A stretch of 20,964 nt of DNA from an uncultured Chloroflexota bacterium (GCA_937967325.1 CALBSQ010000344.1:1-20964); one strand, 5' to 3'; positions 1 through 7,698 are shown, counted from the first letter of the stretch. Numbers and translations: made by a program. Notes: generated from the letters alone by a model not told the origin.

Positions 1-247
1 CGTTGCGCTCCTCTTCCAACCAGCGCCGCGTCTCCTCGTGGGTCCCGAAGACTCCCGTGAAGCGGCCTGCGAATGCCTCCGTCCATCGCTCCGGCCGGCG
101 AATGAGGACAAGGACATCGCTGCCGAGCACCTCCGCCATCAAGTGATCCCCTCGCTTCCAACCGAGCTGCCGGAGCCCCTCCGCGGGCAAGCTGACCCGA
201 TTCTTGCCGGTGATCGTGGTTTCCCCCACGAGTTTGGGCGGTTGCAA
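1..247 (-). CDS. AbrB/MazE/SpoVT-type DNA-binding protein, partial (runs off the left edge)
   Basis: The reverse strand reads about 82 codons from a TTG at 247 to the window edge. The N-terminus has the swapped-hairpin AbrB pattern: TTITGKNRVSLPAEGLRQLGW followed within a few residues by KRGDHL and a hydrophobic strand, VLVLIRRPE. Family members are small dimeric DNA-binding proteins, often antitoxins that repress their own promoter. The TTG is chosen because AAGGAG lies 6 nt upstream. No ATG gives a sensible start. The gene is divergent from the acetyltransferase at 313. After the AbrB fold the protein continues with a charged tail (RFTGVFGTHEETRRWLEEER), common in MazE-like antitoxins. The partner toxin, if any, lies outside the window. 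The family call is fairly secure; the antitoxin role is inference. Confidence 0.72.
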   Translation of the reverse strand, partial: MQPPKLVGETTITGKNRVSLPAEGLRQLGWKRGDHLMAEVLGSDVLVLIRRPERWTEAFAGRFTGVFGTHEETRRWLEEERN

Positions 248-261
248 GGGTTACTCCTTGT

Positions 262-284
262 CATCCAACAGGATGGATTATAAT
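262..284. promoter_or_regulatory. Overlapping divergent -10 elements and small dyad between the AbrB-like and GNAT genes
   Basis: The 8 nt at 277-284 contain a perfect TATAAT on both strands: 279-284 on plus, 282-277 on minus. On plus, TTGTCA at 258-263 could be a -35, but its spacer is only 15 nt. Next to the -10 is a short inverted repeat, CATCC-AACA-GGATG (262-275), covering the predicted minus-strand start point. That is where an AbrB-type autorepressor could bind. The -10 match is seen directly; function is inferred. Confidence 0.4.
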
Positions 285-312
285 GCGCGTCGAATCGTGG
301 GCCGGAGCTGAG

Positions 313-705
313 ATGGCTATTGGGTACCGCGTGAACCCACCCATCGCCAACGCCGAGCTGGATCAGCTGTATGCTGTCTCATGGCCCAATCACCATCCGC
401 CGTACGACTTCCGCCCGGAATTGGAGCGGTCGCTGGTATTTGTCGGCGCCTACGCCGGCGACGAGCTGATCGGCTTTGTGAGGCTGGCCTGGGACGGCAG
501 CGTCCATACGTTCCTACTCGAACCGACGGTCCGCCCCGACTGCCGTCGGCGTGGAATTGGTCGATCTTTGGTCGAGCGGGCCGTCGCGGTTGCTCGCGAA
601 CGTGGTATGGAGTGGGTTCACGTGGATTACGAGCCGCACCTGCGCGAGTTCTACCAGGCGTGTGGTTTCACTCCGACCAATGCGGGGCTCATCCGTTTGC
701 GCTGA
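313..705 (+). CDS. GNAT-family N-acetyltransferase
   Basis: A 130-residue protein with the GNAT fold pattern. Strand beta4 is followed by the acetyl-CoA pyrophosphate-binding loop VRPDCRRRGIGRSLVERA (R-R-x-G-I-G) near residues 85-102. The usual C-terminal EFYQACGF motif, where the side chain positions substrate, follows. It would transfer acetyl from acetyl-CoA to an amine; the substrate cannot be read from sequence. The ATG at 313 is preferred over the in-frame ATG at 283 because GGAG sits 5 nt upstream, and because 283 overlaps the -10 element. The length is normal for a single-domain GNAT. It is divergent from an AbrB-like gene. Confidence 0.85.
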   Translation: MAIGYRVNPPIANAELDQLYAVSWPNHHPPYDFRPELERSLVFVGAYAGDELIGFVRLAWDGSVHTFLLEPTVRPDCRRRGIGRSLVERAVAVARERGMEWVHVDYEPHLREFYQACGFTPTNAGLIRLR

Positions 706-1133
706 GACCTCCCACGCGAGTCAAGCGGTCCTGAGCTAACATTTTTCCGTCGGCCCCGCTCCGATCCCCCAATTGCGGCGCGTGACTGGCGAAACAGATT
801 GTTTCCTCCCCATCGCGATGGTCCCGGTGTCAGGTCGCACGTTCTTGCCCAATCGCCGGCTTGTTGCCGATCAGTACCTTCTTCCCAGTCGTCGCCACCC
901 ACCGCGTATCATTCACGCGACCGTCAGATACGCGACGGCAGATCGCTCGCGACGCCGGATGTTGCGCTTGGTCGTTCATTCGATGTCCCGCTCCTGTCCG
1001 GTGGCCTAGCAAGGTGGTGTTCCGACAGCTACGAAGCATTGTTGACCGTCCCTTCGCATCTTCGCCGGTTGCTCCGGCATTTTCCCGCGTTCGTGTGCCT
1101 CCTTCACTGCATCGTGCGACAAGAAAGGTCCCC
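706..1133. other. Non-coding or decayed stretch, nothing recognised
   Basis: The 428 bp between the acetyltransferase and the LuxR-type gene contain overlapping open frames on both strands. None has a convincing ribosome site, family motif or normal composition. A TTGACC at 1042-1047 has no matching -10 at 16-18 nt. No tRNA, hairpin with a T-run or repeat was seen. It may contain the upstream regulatory region of the HTH gene at 1134, or an unrecognisable gene remnant. Confidence 0.4.
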
Positions 1134-1523
1134 ATGGTCCCCTCCTCGACTGCCTCGCTCGCCCTCCTGCTCGCGACGGAGCGCCCCGGGGATTGCAAAG
1201 AGCACGCCACCGCGCTCCTGCGCCTGGTCGCCCAGGGAGAGACCAACCGCGGGATCGGGCAGGCGATCGGGCTGAGTCTGGACACGGTGCACCATCACCT
1301 CACGCGGCTCATCCGCCACCTGGGCGTGCGCAACCGCGCCCAGCTCGCCGGCTGGGCTGGCCACAAGGGATGCTACGACGAGCCGGACCGGTCCACGGCG
1401 CCCGGCCAGCAGCTCACGCTTCCGAATAGCCGGAGCGCCCAGGCTCGTCGGGCGGCGAGTGTGGGCGCGGCGACCCGCGGCCAAGATTGGCCTCGCAACG
1501 GGCCAGGTCTGGCCGCGAAATAG
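1134..1523 (+). CDS. Small LuxR/NarL-type helix-turn-helix protein
   Basis: A 129-residue protein. Residues about 20-78 form a LuxR/GerE HTH: ALLRLVAQGETNRGIGQAIG, the recognition-helix region LSLDTVHHHLTRLIRHL, and the family-typical end GVRNRAQLAGWA. There is no receiver, ATPase or ligand domain, so this is an HTH-only regulator. The last about 50 residues are low-complexity and basic. The open frame extends upstream to 861. ATG 1134 is chosen because AAAGG lies 5 nt upstream and the domain starts soon after. The stop codon lies inside a 46-nt dyad (1485-1530) and the broken RHS gene starts 111 bp downstream, so it might control that gene. That is inference from position only. Confidence 0.68.
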   Translation: MVPSSTASLALLLATERPGDCKEHATALLRLVAQGETNRGIGQAIGLSLDTVHHHLTRLIRHLGVRNRAQLAGWAGHKGCYDEPDRSTAPGQQLTLPNSRSAQARRAASVGAATRGQDWPRNGPGLAAK

Positions 1524-1530
1524 GCCAATC
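1485..1530. repeat. Nested dyad-symmetric element overlapping the stop of the HTH gene
   Basis: Outer arms GATTGGCCT (1485-1493) and AGGCCAATC (1522-1530) are perfect reverse complements. Inner arms GGCCAG (1501-1506) and CTGGCC (1509-1514) share the same centre. The two 7-nt intervening segments are equal in length but not complementary. No T-run follows, so a simple intrinsic terminator is unlikely. It could be a two-site operator (two NGGCCA-type palindromes) in front of the RHS gene, or an RNA hairpin at the end of the HTH transcript. Confidence 0.5.
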
Positions 1531-1634
1531 CGGGCCTTCCCAAGCGTGCGGCCAGGCACTACGCTGCCCGCGGTCGCGCTCGGGAGGCGTGGCCACGCGC
1601 TCGCCGGATCGGGCGAGGGGAAGGGAAGCGGCAC

Positions 1635-4560
1635 ATGCGCCGTCTCAGGATACTCCGCTTGGTGGGCCTGTTCCACATCCTCCAGATGGTCGCGCCGTCG
1701 CTCGCGGTGCAGGCCGCGGGAGGGCCGCCCACCCCGACGCCGCGGGCAGCTCCGGCGGCATCGCCCGCGGCGTCGGGAGCGGGCGCCGCCCCGCACACCT
1801 TCACCTACTCGCTCAAGACCAGCGGCGGCCTCGGCGCCAAAGCCAACGCCCGCGGCGGTATCGACTTCGTGGACGCCGCCGGCCAGGCCCAGCTCACCTT
1901 CCTGCCGCCGATCATGCAGGACAGCTCCCAGCGCCCTTCCGGCGTCTCCCACGCTGGCGCTCGGCAGCGGCGCCACGGGGCAGGTGGTCACCCTGGCGGC
2001 GGATCCTGCCCGGCTGGCCAGCCCCGACCGGCAGTGGCCGGTCCGGATCGACCCCTCCACCGGCTTCAGCGGCATCGTGTACAGCGGCACGAGTAACGGT
2101 TGCCAGATCAGCTACGGCAGCGCGGCCAACACCAACTTTTGCAATCAGGGTCCGCAGACGGACACCGTCGGCTACAACGGCAGTCAACACTTGCGCGACC
2201 TCTTCCAGTGGGACCTGACCGGCGGAGTTCCCAGCAACGTCAACATCTTCCAGGTCAATCTCAACCTCTACCTGACCGGCAAGGCGGTTGCCGGCACGTC
2301 GCTGCCCGTCGAGGCCCACCAGGTCACCCAGTCCTGGACCACCGGCACGACCTGGAACACCAGGGACGGCGCGACCGCCTGGGCAACGGCGGGCGGCAGC
2401 TACGCGGCCGCGTCGAGCTGGACGGCCTCGGTCGGCCCCACGACGGGGCAGTGGTACCACTGGTTCTCCACGCCGGTGGGGCAGGGCTGGGCCAACGGCG
2501 CCATCGCCAACTACGGCGTCGAGCTCAAGGCGGCCAACGAGAGCACGGTCGACTCGGCGAGCTTCGCTTCGGCGACCTACGCCAACTCCGCTTACTGGCC
2601 GCGGCTCGAGGTCGACTGGCAGCCCTTCCTGGGGGATCAGCCGTACTACACCCTGGACAGCTACCCGCTGACCGACCGCCTGGGCCTGGAGGTCAACGTC
2701 GCCAACGGCGACCTGATCCTGAACTAGCGGGACCTGGCCATCGCCGGCACCGGCCTGCCACTGGCGCTGGATCGCGCCTTCGACGACCTGGCCGTGTTCA
2801 CCGGCACCGTGGGCAACAGCTGGGTGTTCCGCAGCGGCGGCGACATCGAGCTGTTCTCCAACGGCTACGACCCCAACCCCGGCGACGGCGTGTTCGTCGG
2901 CGGCGACTGGGGGCTTTTCTTCCTGCACAACCCCGACGGCAGCTTCACCGCGCCGCCGGGGCTCGACGCGACCATGGTGCTGAACCAAGACTACAGCACC
3001 ACCGTCACCTTCCACGCCAGCGGGCTGCGGTACCACTGGTCCCCGGGCGGCGGACCCCTGATGTCGGTGACGGATCGCAACGGGAACACCATCAGCTTCA
3101 ACTACGACCCGAACACCGGCAACCAGACCGCGGTCACCGACACGCAGGGACGCAGCATCACCTTCGACCACAACAGCCCTTACAGCAGCCGCCTGATCAG
3201 CGCCATGCACGACCCCACCGGCCGAACCTGGCAGTATCAGTACGACAGCAACCAGAACCTGACCCAGTACACCGACCCGGCGGGGAAGCTCACCACCTAC
3301 TCCTATGATGCCAACAACCAGGTGACCCAGATTCAGGACCCGAACGGGGACGTGACCAAGCTCACCTACGATCCCAGTTTCCGCGTCGCCTCGATCACCC
3401 TGGGCTGGGGCAGCCCAGTCCAGGCGACCTACAACTACACCTACAACGCCGGCAATACGGTGGTGACCGACCCCAACAACCACCAGACGACCTACGCCTA
3501 CGACGGCCAGCAGCGCCTGACCGCGGTGACCGACGCGCTCGGCAACAGCCAGCAGTGGGCCTGGACGGCCGACAACCACGTCCAGCAGTACACCGACGCC
3601 AAGGGCAAGGTGACGACCTACAGCTACGACGGCAACAACCTGACCAAGGTGCAACTGCCCACCGGCGCGGCGACGAGCTGGGCGTACCAGGACGCCGGCC
3701 ACCCCTACTACCCCACCGGCGTGACCGACCCGCAGGGCAACACGGTCAGCTACCACTACACGGCCGCGGGCAACGTGGACACCGTCACGAATCAGCTGCC
3801 CAGCCAGAACCAGACGCAGCTCTTCTACAGCGGCAACGCCACCAGCTACGCCTACGACGCCCAGGGCAACCTGCGGACGATCACCCCGCCCAGCCCGATG
3901 GGACCCACGAACATCTGGCCGGACGCGCTCAGCCGGACGATCGAGGCGACGGACGGCAACTCCGTGCAGTCGGACTACCTGTACGACCCGCTGGACCGAC
4001 CGACCACGCTCACCTACCCCTCCTACTACCAGGGGAACGTGGCCCACGCCTATGACAACGACGGCAACGTCACCAGCATGACCGACAACAACGGCGTTAC
4101 GGGCTACCAGTACGACGCCCGCAACCGCCAGACCCAGAAGACCCTGCCCGCCTCCCTGGGCGGCGGGAGCTTCAGCCACGGCTACGACGGCGCGAGCAAC
4201 CTGACCGGCTTCACGGACACCGCCAGCGTGCCTGGGCAGACGCTGGCGGTGACCTGCGGCTACAACCCGGCCGACCTGGTGACCAGCCTGTCGGAGAACG
4301 GCAAGACCACCGGCTTCGGCTACGACCAGAACCACCGCCGCACCAGCACGACCTACCCGGACGGGGTGGTCATGAGCCAGGCCTATGACGACAGCGGGCG
4401 CCTCAGCAGCATCGCCGGGATGAGCGGCGGGACCACGCTCTCCAGCTTCGCCTACAGCTACGCCAGGGGCAGCGCCGACACCGTCCTCCCGCAGAGCTAC
4501 ACCGAGACGCTGCGCAGCCCCAGCGGCGGCGTGAGCCAGGTGAACGGGGCCAGGGCCTGA
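1635..4560 (+). pseudogene. Secreted DNRLRE/DUF6531/YD-repeat RHS protein, broken by a frameshift and a TAG and truncated
   Basis: RHS proteins are large secreted or surface shells of YD repeats, usually ending in a toxin tip. The start at 1635 follows a purine-rich AGGGGAAGGGAAG and encodes a signal peptide (MRRLRILRLVGLFHILQMVA). Around 1915-1950 the frame must shift by +1 to continue into SPTLALGSGATGQVVTL and a DNRLRE-like domain (RDLFQWDL, VEAHQVTQSW). At 2725-2727 an in-frame TAG interrupts the conserved DUF6531 segment: NGDLILN, stop, RDLAIAGTGLPLALDRAFD. The same frame then runs through many YD repeats (YSYDANNQVTQ, YAYDGQQRLTAVTD, YDARNRQTQK) to a stop at 4560 (NGARA). The conserved RHS core end and tip are absent. 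Sequencing error could explain the two simple lesions but not the missing end. Confidence 0.82.
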
Positions 4561-4564
4561 CCCC
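4546..4564. repeat. Imperfect 19-nt palindrome at the RHS truncation point
   Basis: GGGGCCAGGGCCTGACCCC pairs over nine positions around G4555 with one mismatch (C4550/A4560), and it contains the TGA that ends the RHS frame. Recognisable YD-repeat coding ends just before it. In another frame the next codons read QGLTPFGEPIPNSAP, reminiscent of the PFGEP stretch near the end of RHS cores. The element may mark a recombination junction. No flanking duplication was found. Confidence 0.35.
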
Positions 4565-4635
4565 ATTTGGCGAGCCGATCCCGAACTCGGCGCCCCGGGG
4601 CAGCCGGATCAGCTGATCGGGGTGAGGTGCGACAC

Positions 4636-4992
4636 ATGTCCTGGTTGGCCATCCAGTATCGCGAGTTCTACGACATCCCTCGCGCGTTCGTCGTGGAGCG
4701 AAGGGCAGAGTGGTATTTCTTCGACTGCCCGTTTGACCCGGAGACCGACGACTATCCAGACTACTTTGCAGTCTATCGGCTGCCCCGGCAGCTTGGTGAT
4801 CGGTTCGAGGCGATGTCGTGGGAAGCGCTCGCCGAGATAGGCGACCTCGTGGGACGAGTGCCGGCAAGCGCCGTCGAGTTCGACCAGTCGAAGCGCCGAT
4901 GTATCAACGACCGCGTCGTCGAGGTGTTGCCGCTCCCTCCGCCAGGAAACCGCGGGGAGGAGGCCATCACCGAAGCGGGCCGACTCCGCTAG
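4636..4992 (+). CDS. Conserved hypothetical protein downstream of RHS (candidate immunity protein)
   Basis: A 118-residue, acidic and aromatic-rich, apparently cytosolic protein. Its N-terminus, YREFYDIPRAFVVERRAEWYF, followed by DCPFDPETDDYPDYF, matches my recollection of a widespread uncharacterised small family; no function is known to me. There is no signal peptide or membrane segment. The open frame extends back to 4567, but ATG 4636 gives the natural family start and has GGTGAGG upstream. It begins about 75 bp after the truncated RHS gene in the same direction. That position, plus small size and acidity, is typical of polymorphic-toxin immunity genes. The immunity role is inference. Confidence 0.62.
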   Translation: MSWLAIQYREFYDIPRAFVVERRAEWYFFDCPFDPETDDYPDYFAVYRLPRQLGDRFEAMSWEALAEIGDLVGRVPASAVEFDQSKRRCINDRVVEVLPLPPPGNRGEEAITEAGRLR

Positions 4993-5051
4993 CGGCGCGA
5001 TTGACAGCACCGTTGATGGGTGACGGCCCGTCTTCAATCTCCACCGACCGG

Positions 5052-5252
5052 ATGCGCACGGACCATGCCGCGACGACCCGCGCTTGGCATAGCCCGTTTG
5101 CGACATGGCTGCGCCACCGCCGCGGAGAAGCAGACCATGCTGGGATTCCGGATGTCGCCATGCACCTCGCGAATGGGGACGTATACGACCCCAGGTCCGG
5201 CGAGCACATCGGGGACATCTACGACGAATTTCCGTCGGGGAACGGGGGGTGA
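5052..5252 (+). CDS. Short hypothetical ORF, possibly a gene remnant
   Basis: A 66-codon frame ending three bases before the DUF4279-like start, so probably co-transcribed with it. The C-terminal half, LANGDVYDPRSGEHIGDIYDE, looks like a real protein end. The N-terminal half is basic and without features, and no good ribosome site precedes ATG 5052 or the alternative ATG 5016 and ATG 5160 in the same frame. I do not recognise a family. It may be the preserved 3' end of a decayed gene. Confidence 0.38.
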   Translation: MRTDHAATTRAWHSPFATWLRHRRGEADHAGIPDVAMHLANGDVYDPRSGEHIGDIYDEFPSGNGG

Positions 5253-5255
5253 CGG

Positions 5256-5644
5256 TTGCTCATTCGAGCCACGCTGCGGATCCTGGGCGATGATCTCGAC
5301 CCCGACCTGGCTACCGCCGAGATCGGCGTAGCTCCGACCGGTCGGCACCGCACGGGCGACCCGATGCCCGGGTTTCCCATGCACCGACGCCCGACCGGGT
5401 CCTGGGGGCTGGACTCCGACCTCCCGGAAACCGCGTCGCTGCAGGAGCACGTCGCGCGCCTCCTGGACCGGGTAGACGGGAAGCAGGCGGCCATCGGCCA
5501 ACTGGTGGCGCCCGGCTGCGCGGCGGAGCTCTACTGCAGCTGCTTCGTGGCGCCGCGCGGGGGACCCTGGCGCTGGAGGCGGACAACCTCGCCCGGATCG
5601 CGTCGTTCGGGCTCGCCCTGACCATCGCGACTTACCAAGAGTAG
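5256..5644 (+). pseudogene. DUF4279-family protein with a frameshift in a G5 run
   Basis: The TTG start at 5256 is preceded by GGGGGGTGACGG and opens with IRATLRILGDDLDPDLATAEIG, followed by GVAPTGRHRTGDP, the typical DUF4279 N-terminus. LDSDLPETASLQEHVARLL follows. After LYCSCFVA the frame runs into unrelated sequence ending at 5621. The -1 frame instead reads ARGTLALEADNLARIASFG and ends ALTIATYQE at 5642-5644, the expected DUF4279 C-terminus. The switch lies at the GGGGG of 5559-5563, consistent with a one-base loss there or a sequencing error. Intact length would be about 129 residues. DUF4279 proteins occur in varied contexts including toxin loci; no biochemical function is known to me. 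Confidence 0.72.
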
Positions 5645-5682
5645 AGGCGGCGCCAGGACCAGGACTCACGGACGAGCGGCCG

Positions 5683-5731
5683 CCCGTCGGCGGGCGCACC
5701 ATGTACCTGGCGGTCGGCGCCGGCCGCCAGG
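5683..5731. repeat. Two GC-rich inverted repeats downstream of the DUF4279 gene
   Basis: A short stem CGCCCG-TCGG-CGGGCG lies at about 5683-5698. A near-perfect 26-nt palindrome, beginning CCTGGCGG and ending CCGCCAGG, lies at 5706-5731 and has only a T/G pair as imperfection. As RNA both would fold strongly. No T-run follows either, so they are not canonical intrinsic terminators. The rest of 5645-5825 holds no gene I can support. Confidence 0.4.
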
Positions 5732-5825
5732 TCGTTGCGAGGCTTCAAGAAGTTGACAAGCTTTCGAGCCGGCACCCGTCCTCACCGGCGGGCATGTCCA
5801 AGCTCCTCCGCGCTACCATTGGCAT

Positions 5826-6125
5826 TTGCCCGGATCAGCTCGGGGAGGCGGCGACATCAGCGGCATTCCGGCAACGCAACACGGGGCGGAGCGACTCGAA
5901 CAGCAGGGATGGACGGAGGCCCAGTATGCCGACGTGGTCAACAACGCCAGCTTCACCTGCGCACAGCGGATAGACCTGTCCACCGTGTTTGTGAGGAGCG
6001 CCGGCAGAAACAGCTACCATGTATATATTCAGGGCGACCATGGGGTGATCACCTCCTTCAAGTCGTTGACTCGACAAGCGCTTGATAGACTTGCCGGGAA
6101 CCGCGGCTGGTATCCTTACCCGTGA
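5826..6125 (+). CDS. Orphan RHS/polymorphic-toxin C-terminal domain (DUF4258/BECR-like), start uncertain
   Basis: A 99-residue frame. Residues 17-98 have the pattern of RNase-like toxin tips at RHS C-termini: TQHGAERLEQQGWTEAQYADV (His19 in the H-x-x-x-R-x helix), a central strand pair (TVFVRSAG, SYHVYIQG), then DHGVITSFKSLTRQALDRLA and NRGWYP. The family resemblance is from memory. The only start candidate is a TTG at 5826 without a good ribosome site. The frame is open back to 5757, but that part shows no RHS core or signal. This is most simply a displaced tip of the broken RHS gene upstream or of a neighbouring cassette. Whether it is translated is open. A DUF2283 gene follows 108 bp later. 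Confidence 0.55.
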   Translation: MPGSARGGGDISGIPATQHGAERLEQQGWTEAQYADVVNNASFTCAQRIDLSTVFVRSAGRNSYHVYIQGDHGVITSFKSLTRQALDRLAGNRGWYPYP

Positions 6126-6233
6126 CAGCGCCGGCCGTGCCAGCCGGTCGTGCCGAATCTGGCCCCCTGGCGACCTTGGGAGTATGTCTCCAGCGACGCT
6201 GGAGTGCTCCAAAGCTGCAGTCGGAGGTTAGGA

Positions 6234-6476
6234 ATGCGCGTGAGCTACGACCGGCAGGCCAATGCGGCCTACCTTGCCCTCGCCGACGTCGGACCGGGCG
6301 AGGATGTGCGCCAGGAAGTCACCGAAACCGGGTTGATCCTGCACTTCAACGGGCGTGGCCACCTCATTGGCGTGGAGACCCTGAGCCCGACCGTCCATTT
6401 CCCGCCGGAGTTGTTGGGACAAGCCGTGCATCTCGACGGGGACGGTGTGCTAGCGGGGCCGGCGCGGAATTGCTAG
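6234..6476 (+). CDS. DUF2283 family protein
   Basis: An 80-residue protein with the full DUF2283 pattern: MRVSYDRQANAAYLALAD, then a GLILHFNGRGHLIGVETLS segment (usually D-x-x-G-x-hxGhEhh) and a short C-terminal tail. The ATG at 6234 has GGAGG 6 nt upstream, so it is better than the upstream GTG at 6150. The family consists of small beta-rich proteins, often encoded next to DUF4258-type toxin-like genes. Here it directly follows the orphan toxin-tip-like ORF and may be its antitoxin or immunity partner. That pairing is inference; the family call is solid. Confidence 0.85.
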   Translation: MRVSYDRQANAAYLALADVGPGEDVRQEVTETGLILHFNGRGHLIGVETLSPTVHFPPELLGQAVHLDGDGVLAGPARNC

Positions 6477-6530
6477 GAGGCGTCTCTTCAAGACACGACT
6501 GGTATTCGTAACTGCAACGGGCCCGGCTGA

Positions 6531-6845
6531 GCGCCAGCACCGGTCCAGCCTGCCCACTTCAATCTCCCCGGCCCCTCCAAGCCGCTGGAATACGGGCACA
6601 CGACCCACACCGACGGCGCGCTGGGATTCATGGGCGAGACCAGAAGCACGGAGACGACATACTACACCAAGACCCCAGCGCCCGCCCCAGGCGAGTACGG
6701 CCCATCGCCTGCCTTCTGCTACTTCTACGACGGTGCGGGGAATGCGATGATGGCGCTGAAAGGGCCGAGCGGCAGCCCAGTGGCGATCGCCTCCGACTGC
6801 CCGACCGGGATCGAGGCCGACATCGGCGGGGCGCCAACCCGATGA
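6531..6845 (+). other. Open frame of unknown nature (possible gene fragment)
   Basis: An uninterrupted frame between stops, with an internal ATG at 6630 lacking a ribosome site. The encoded sequence is rich in Pro, Thr and Gly (PGPSKPLEYGHTTHTDGALG; STETTYYTKTPAPAPGEYGP) and has the look of an extracellular or linker segment. I cannot assign a family. It could be part of a decayed secreted protein of the RHS island. Confidence 0.25.
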
Positions 6846-6935
6846 CGACGGGAGTACCGTCGTGCCGAGACACCGTTGGCTTTCTGGCGAGCGAACACGG
6901 TCAGCGGGAGCGGCAGGCGTGCGCGGCAGGTTCGT

Positions 6936-7698
6936 TCAACCGGGCCTTATCTGGCGACGCTCCCCCTGCGCCACGCTCCAGATTCGGTGGTCTAGCCTTC
7001 GCGCGGTCAATGTCGCGTATCTCGGCTTTAGCAGCGCGGTTGCTCCCGTCAGCAGTTCCTGTGCTTCTCGATCCGTCGCCCGACGCCCGAGCGCCTTTGT
7101 CAGGAACCGATGCACCCACCGATCCGGCTTCACAAGCTCGTCCGTTCCAGCGAGCATGTATAAAGTAGGCCAGCGACAGCCCTCGCCTCTGGCCTGGGAT
7201 CGCCCCAATCGCTTCCGACAGGGGCTCCACCCGACTGGTGTCCAGCATGACCGCGGCGACGTCTTGGAAGTGCTCAACGCCATGCTGGCTCATTGCTACC
7301 GCGAAACGCCAGGCCGCGACACTCTTGAGGATGCCATTCCGGGTCGACGTGCGTTGCCGATTCTGGTAGACCTCGTCGGCTCCTCGCTCATCTCCGAACT
7401 CCCTCATCAGCTCTACGAAGTTACGCACCGTTTGCTGGTCCTGCAGCGGCGGCCGGTGGCCTGCCGGCCACTCCTCTCGAAGCCCGAAGTGGGTACAGTA
7501 CCGCCGTACAACATTGCGTACCGCGCCGTAGCGCACGCCAAGCGACCATACTGCGTCGATGATGCAGAGAGGCACACTTGCATATTCAGCCACCCACGGA
7601 GCGTAGCTTGCTAGGTCGAGATTATCCTCGCAGAATGCCGCGACCTGTTTCACATCTGATGCCAAGATGTACACCTCTGCCGACCAAACCCCGGCCAA
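6936..7698 (-). pseudogene. HhH-GPD-like conserved protein with a one-base insertion
   Basis: The N-terminal frame (starts TTG 7698 or, with AGAGG 8 nt upstream, TTG 7665) encodes ASDVKQVAAFCEDNLDL, VPLCIIDAVWSLGVRYGAVRN, NRQRTSTRNGILKSVAAWRF and IPGQRRGLSLAYF. The next frame continues as LYMLAGTDELVKPDRWVHRFL, EAQELL and LDHRIWSVAQGER, stopping at 6936. Dropping one T from the TTT run (plus-strand AAA 7162-7164) restores AY-LYMLAG exactly. The I-P-G-Q-x-x-G-L-S-L region followed by VKPDR resembles the helix-hairpin-helix and aspartate region of base-excision glycosylases, but I know the family only as uncharacterised. Either a recent pseudogene or a sequence error. Confidence 0.68.

Noticed and set aside
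773..1285. Several overlapping ORFs on both strands upstream of the HTH gene
   Set aside because: No ribosome site, motif or consistent codon use; cannot be distinguished from chance in GC-rich DNA.
1912..4566. Long minus-strand open frame of about 884 codons opposite the RHS gene
   Set aside because: It mirrors the GC-rich YD-repeat coding strand, has no family motif and a biased Val/Gly/Ala composition; the plus strand clearly carries the real gene.
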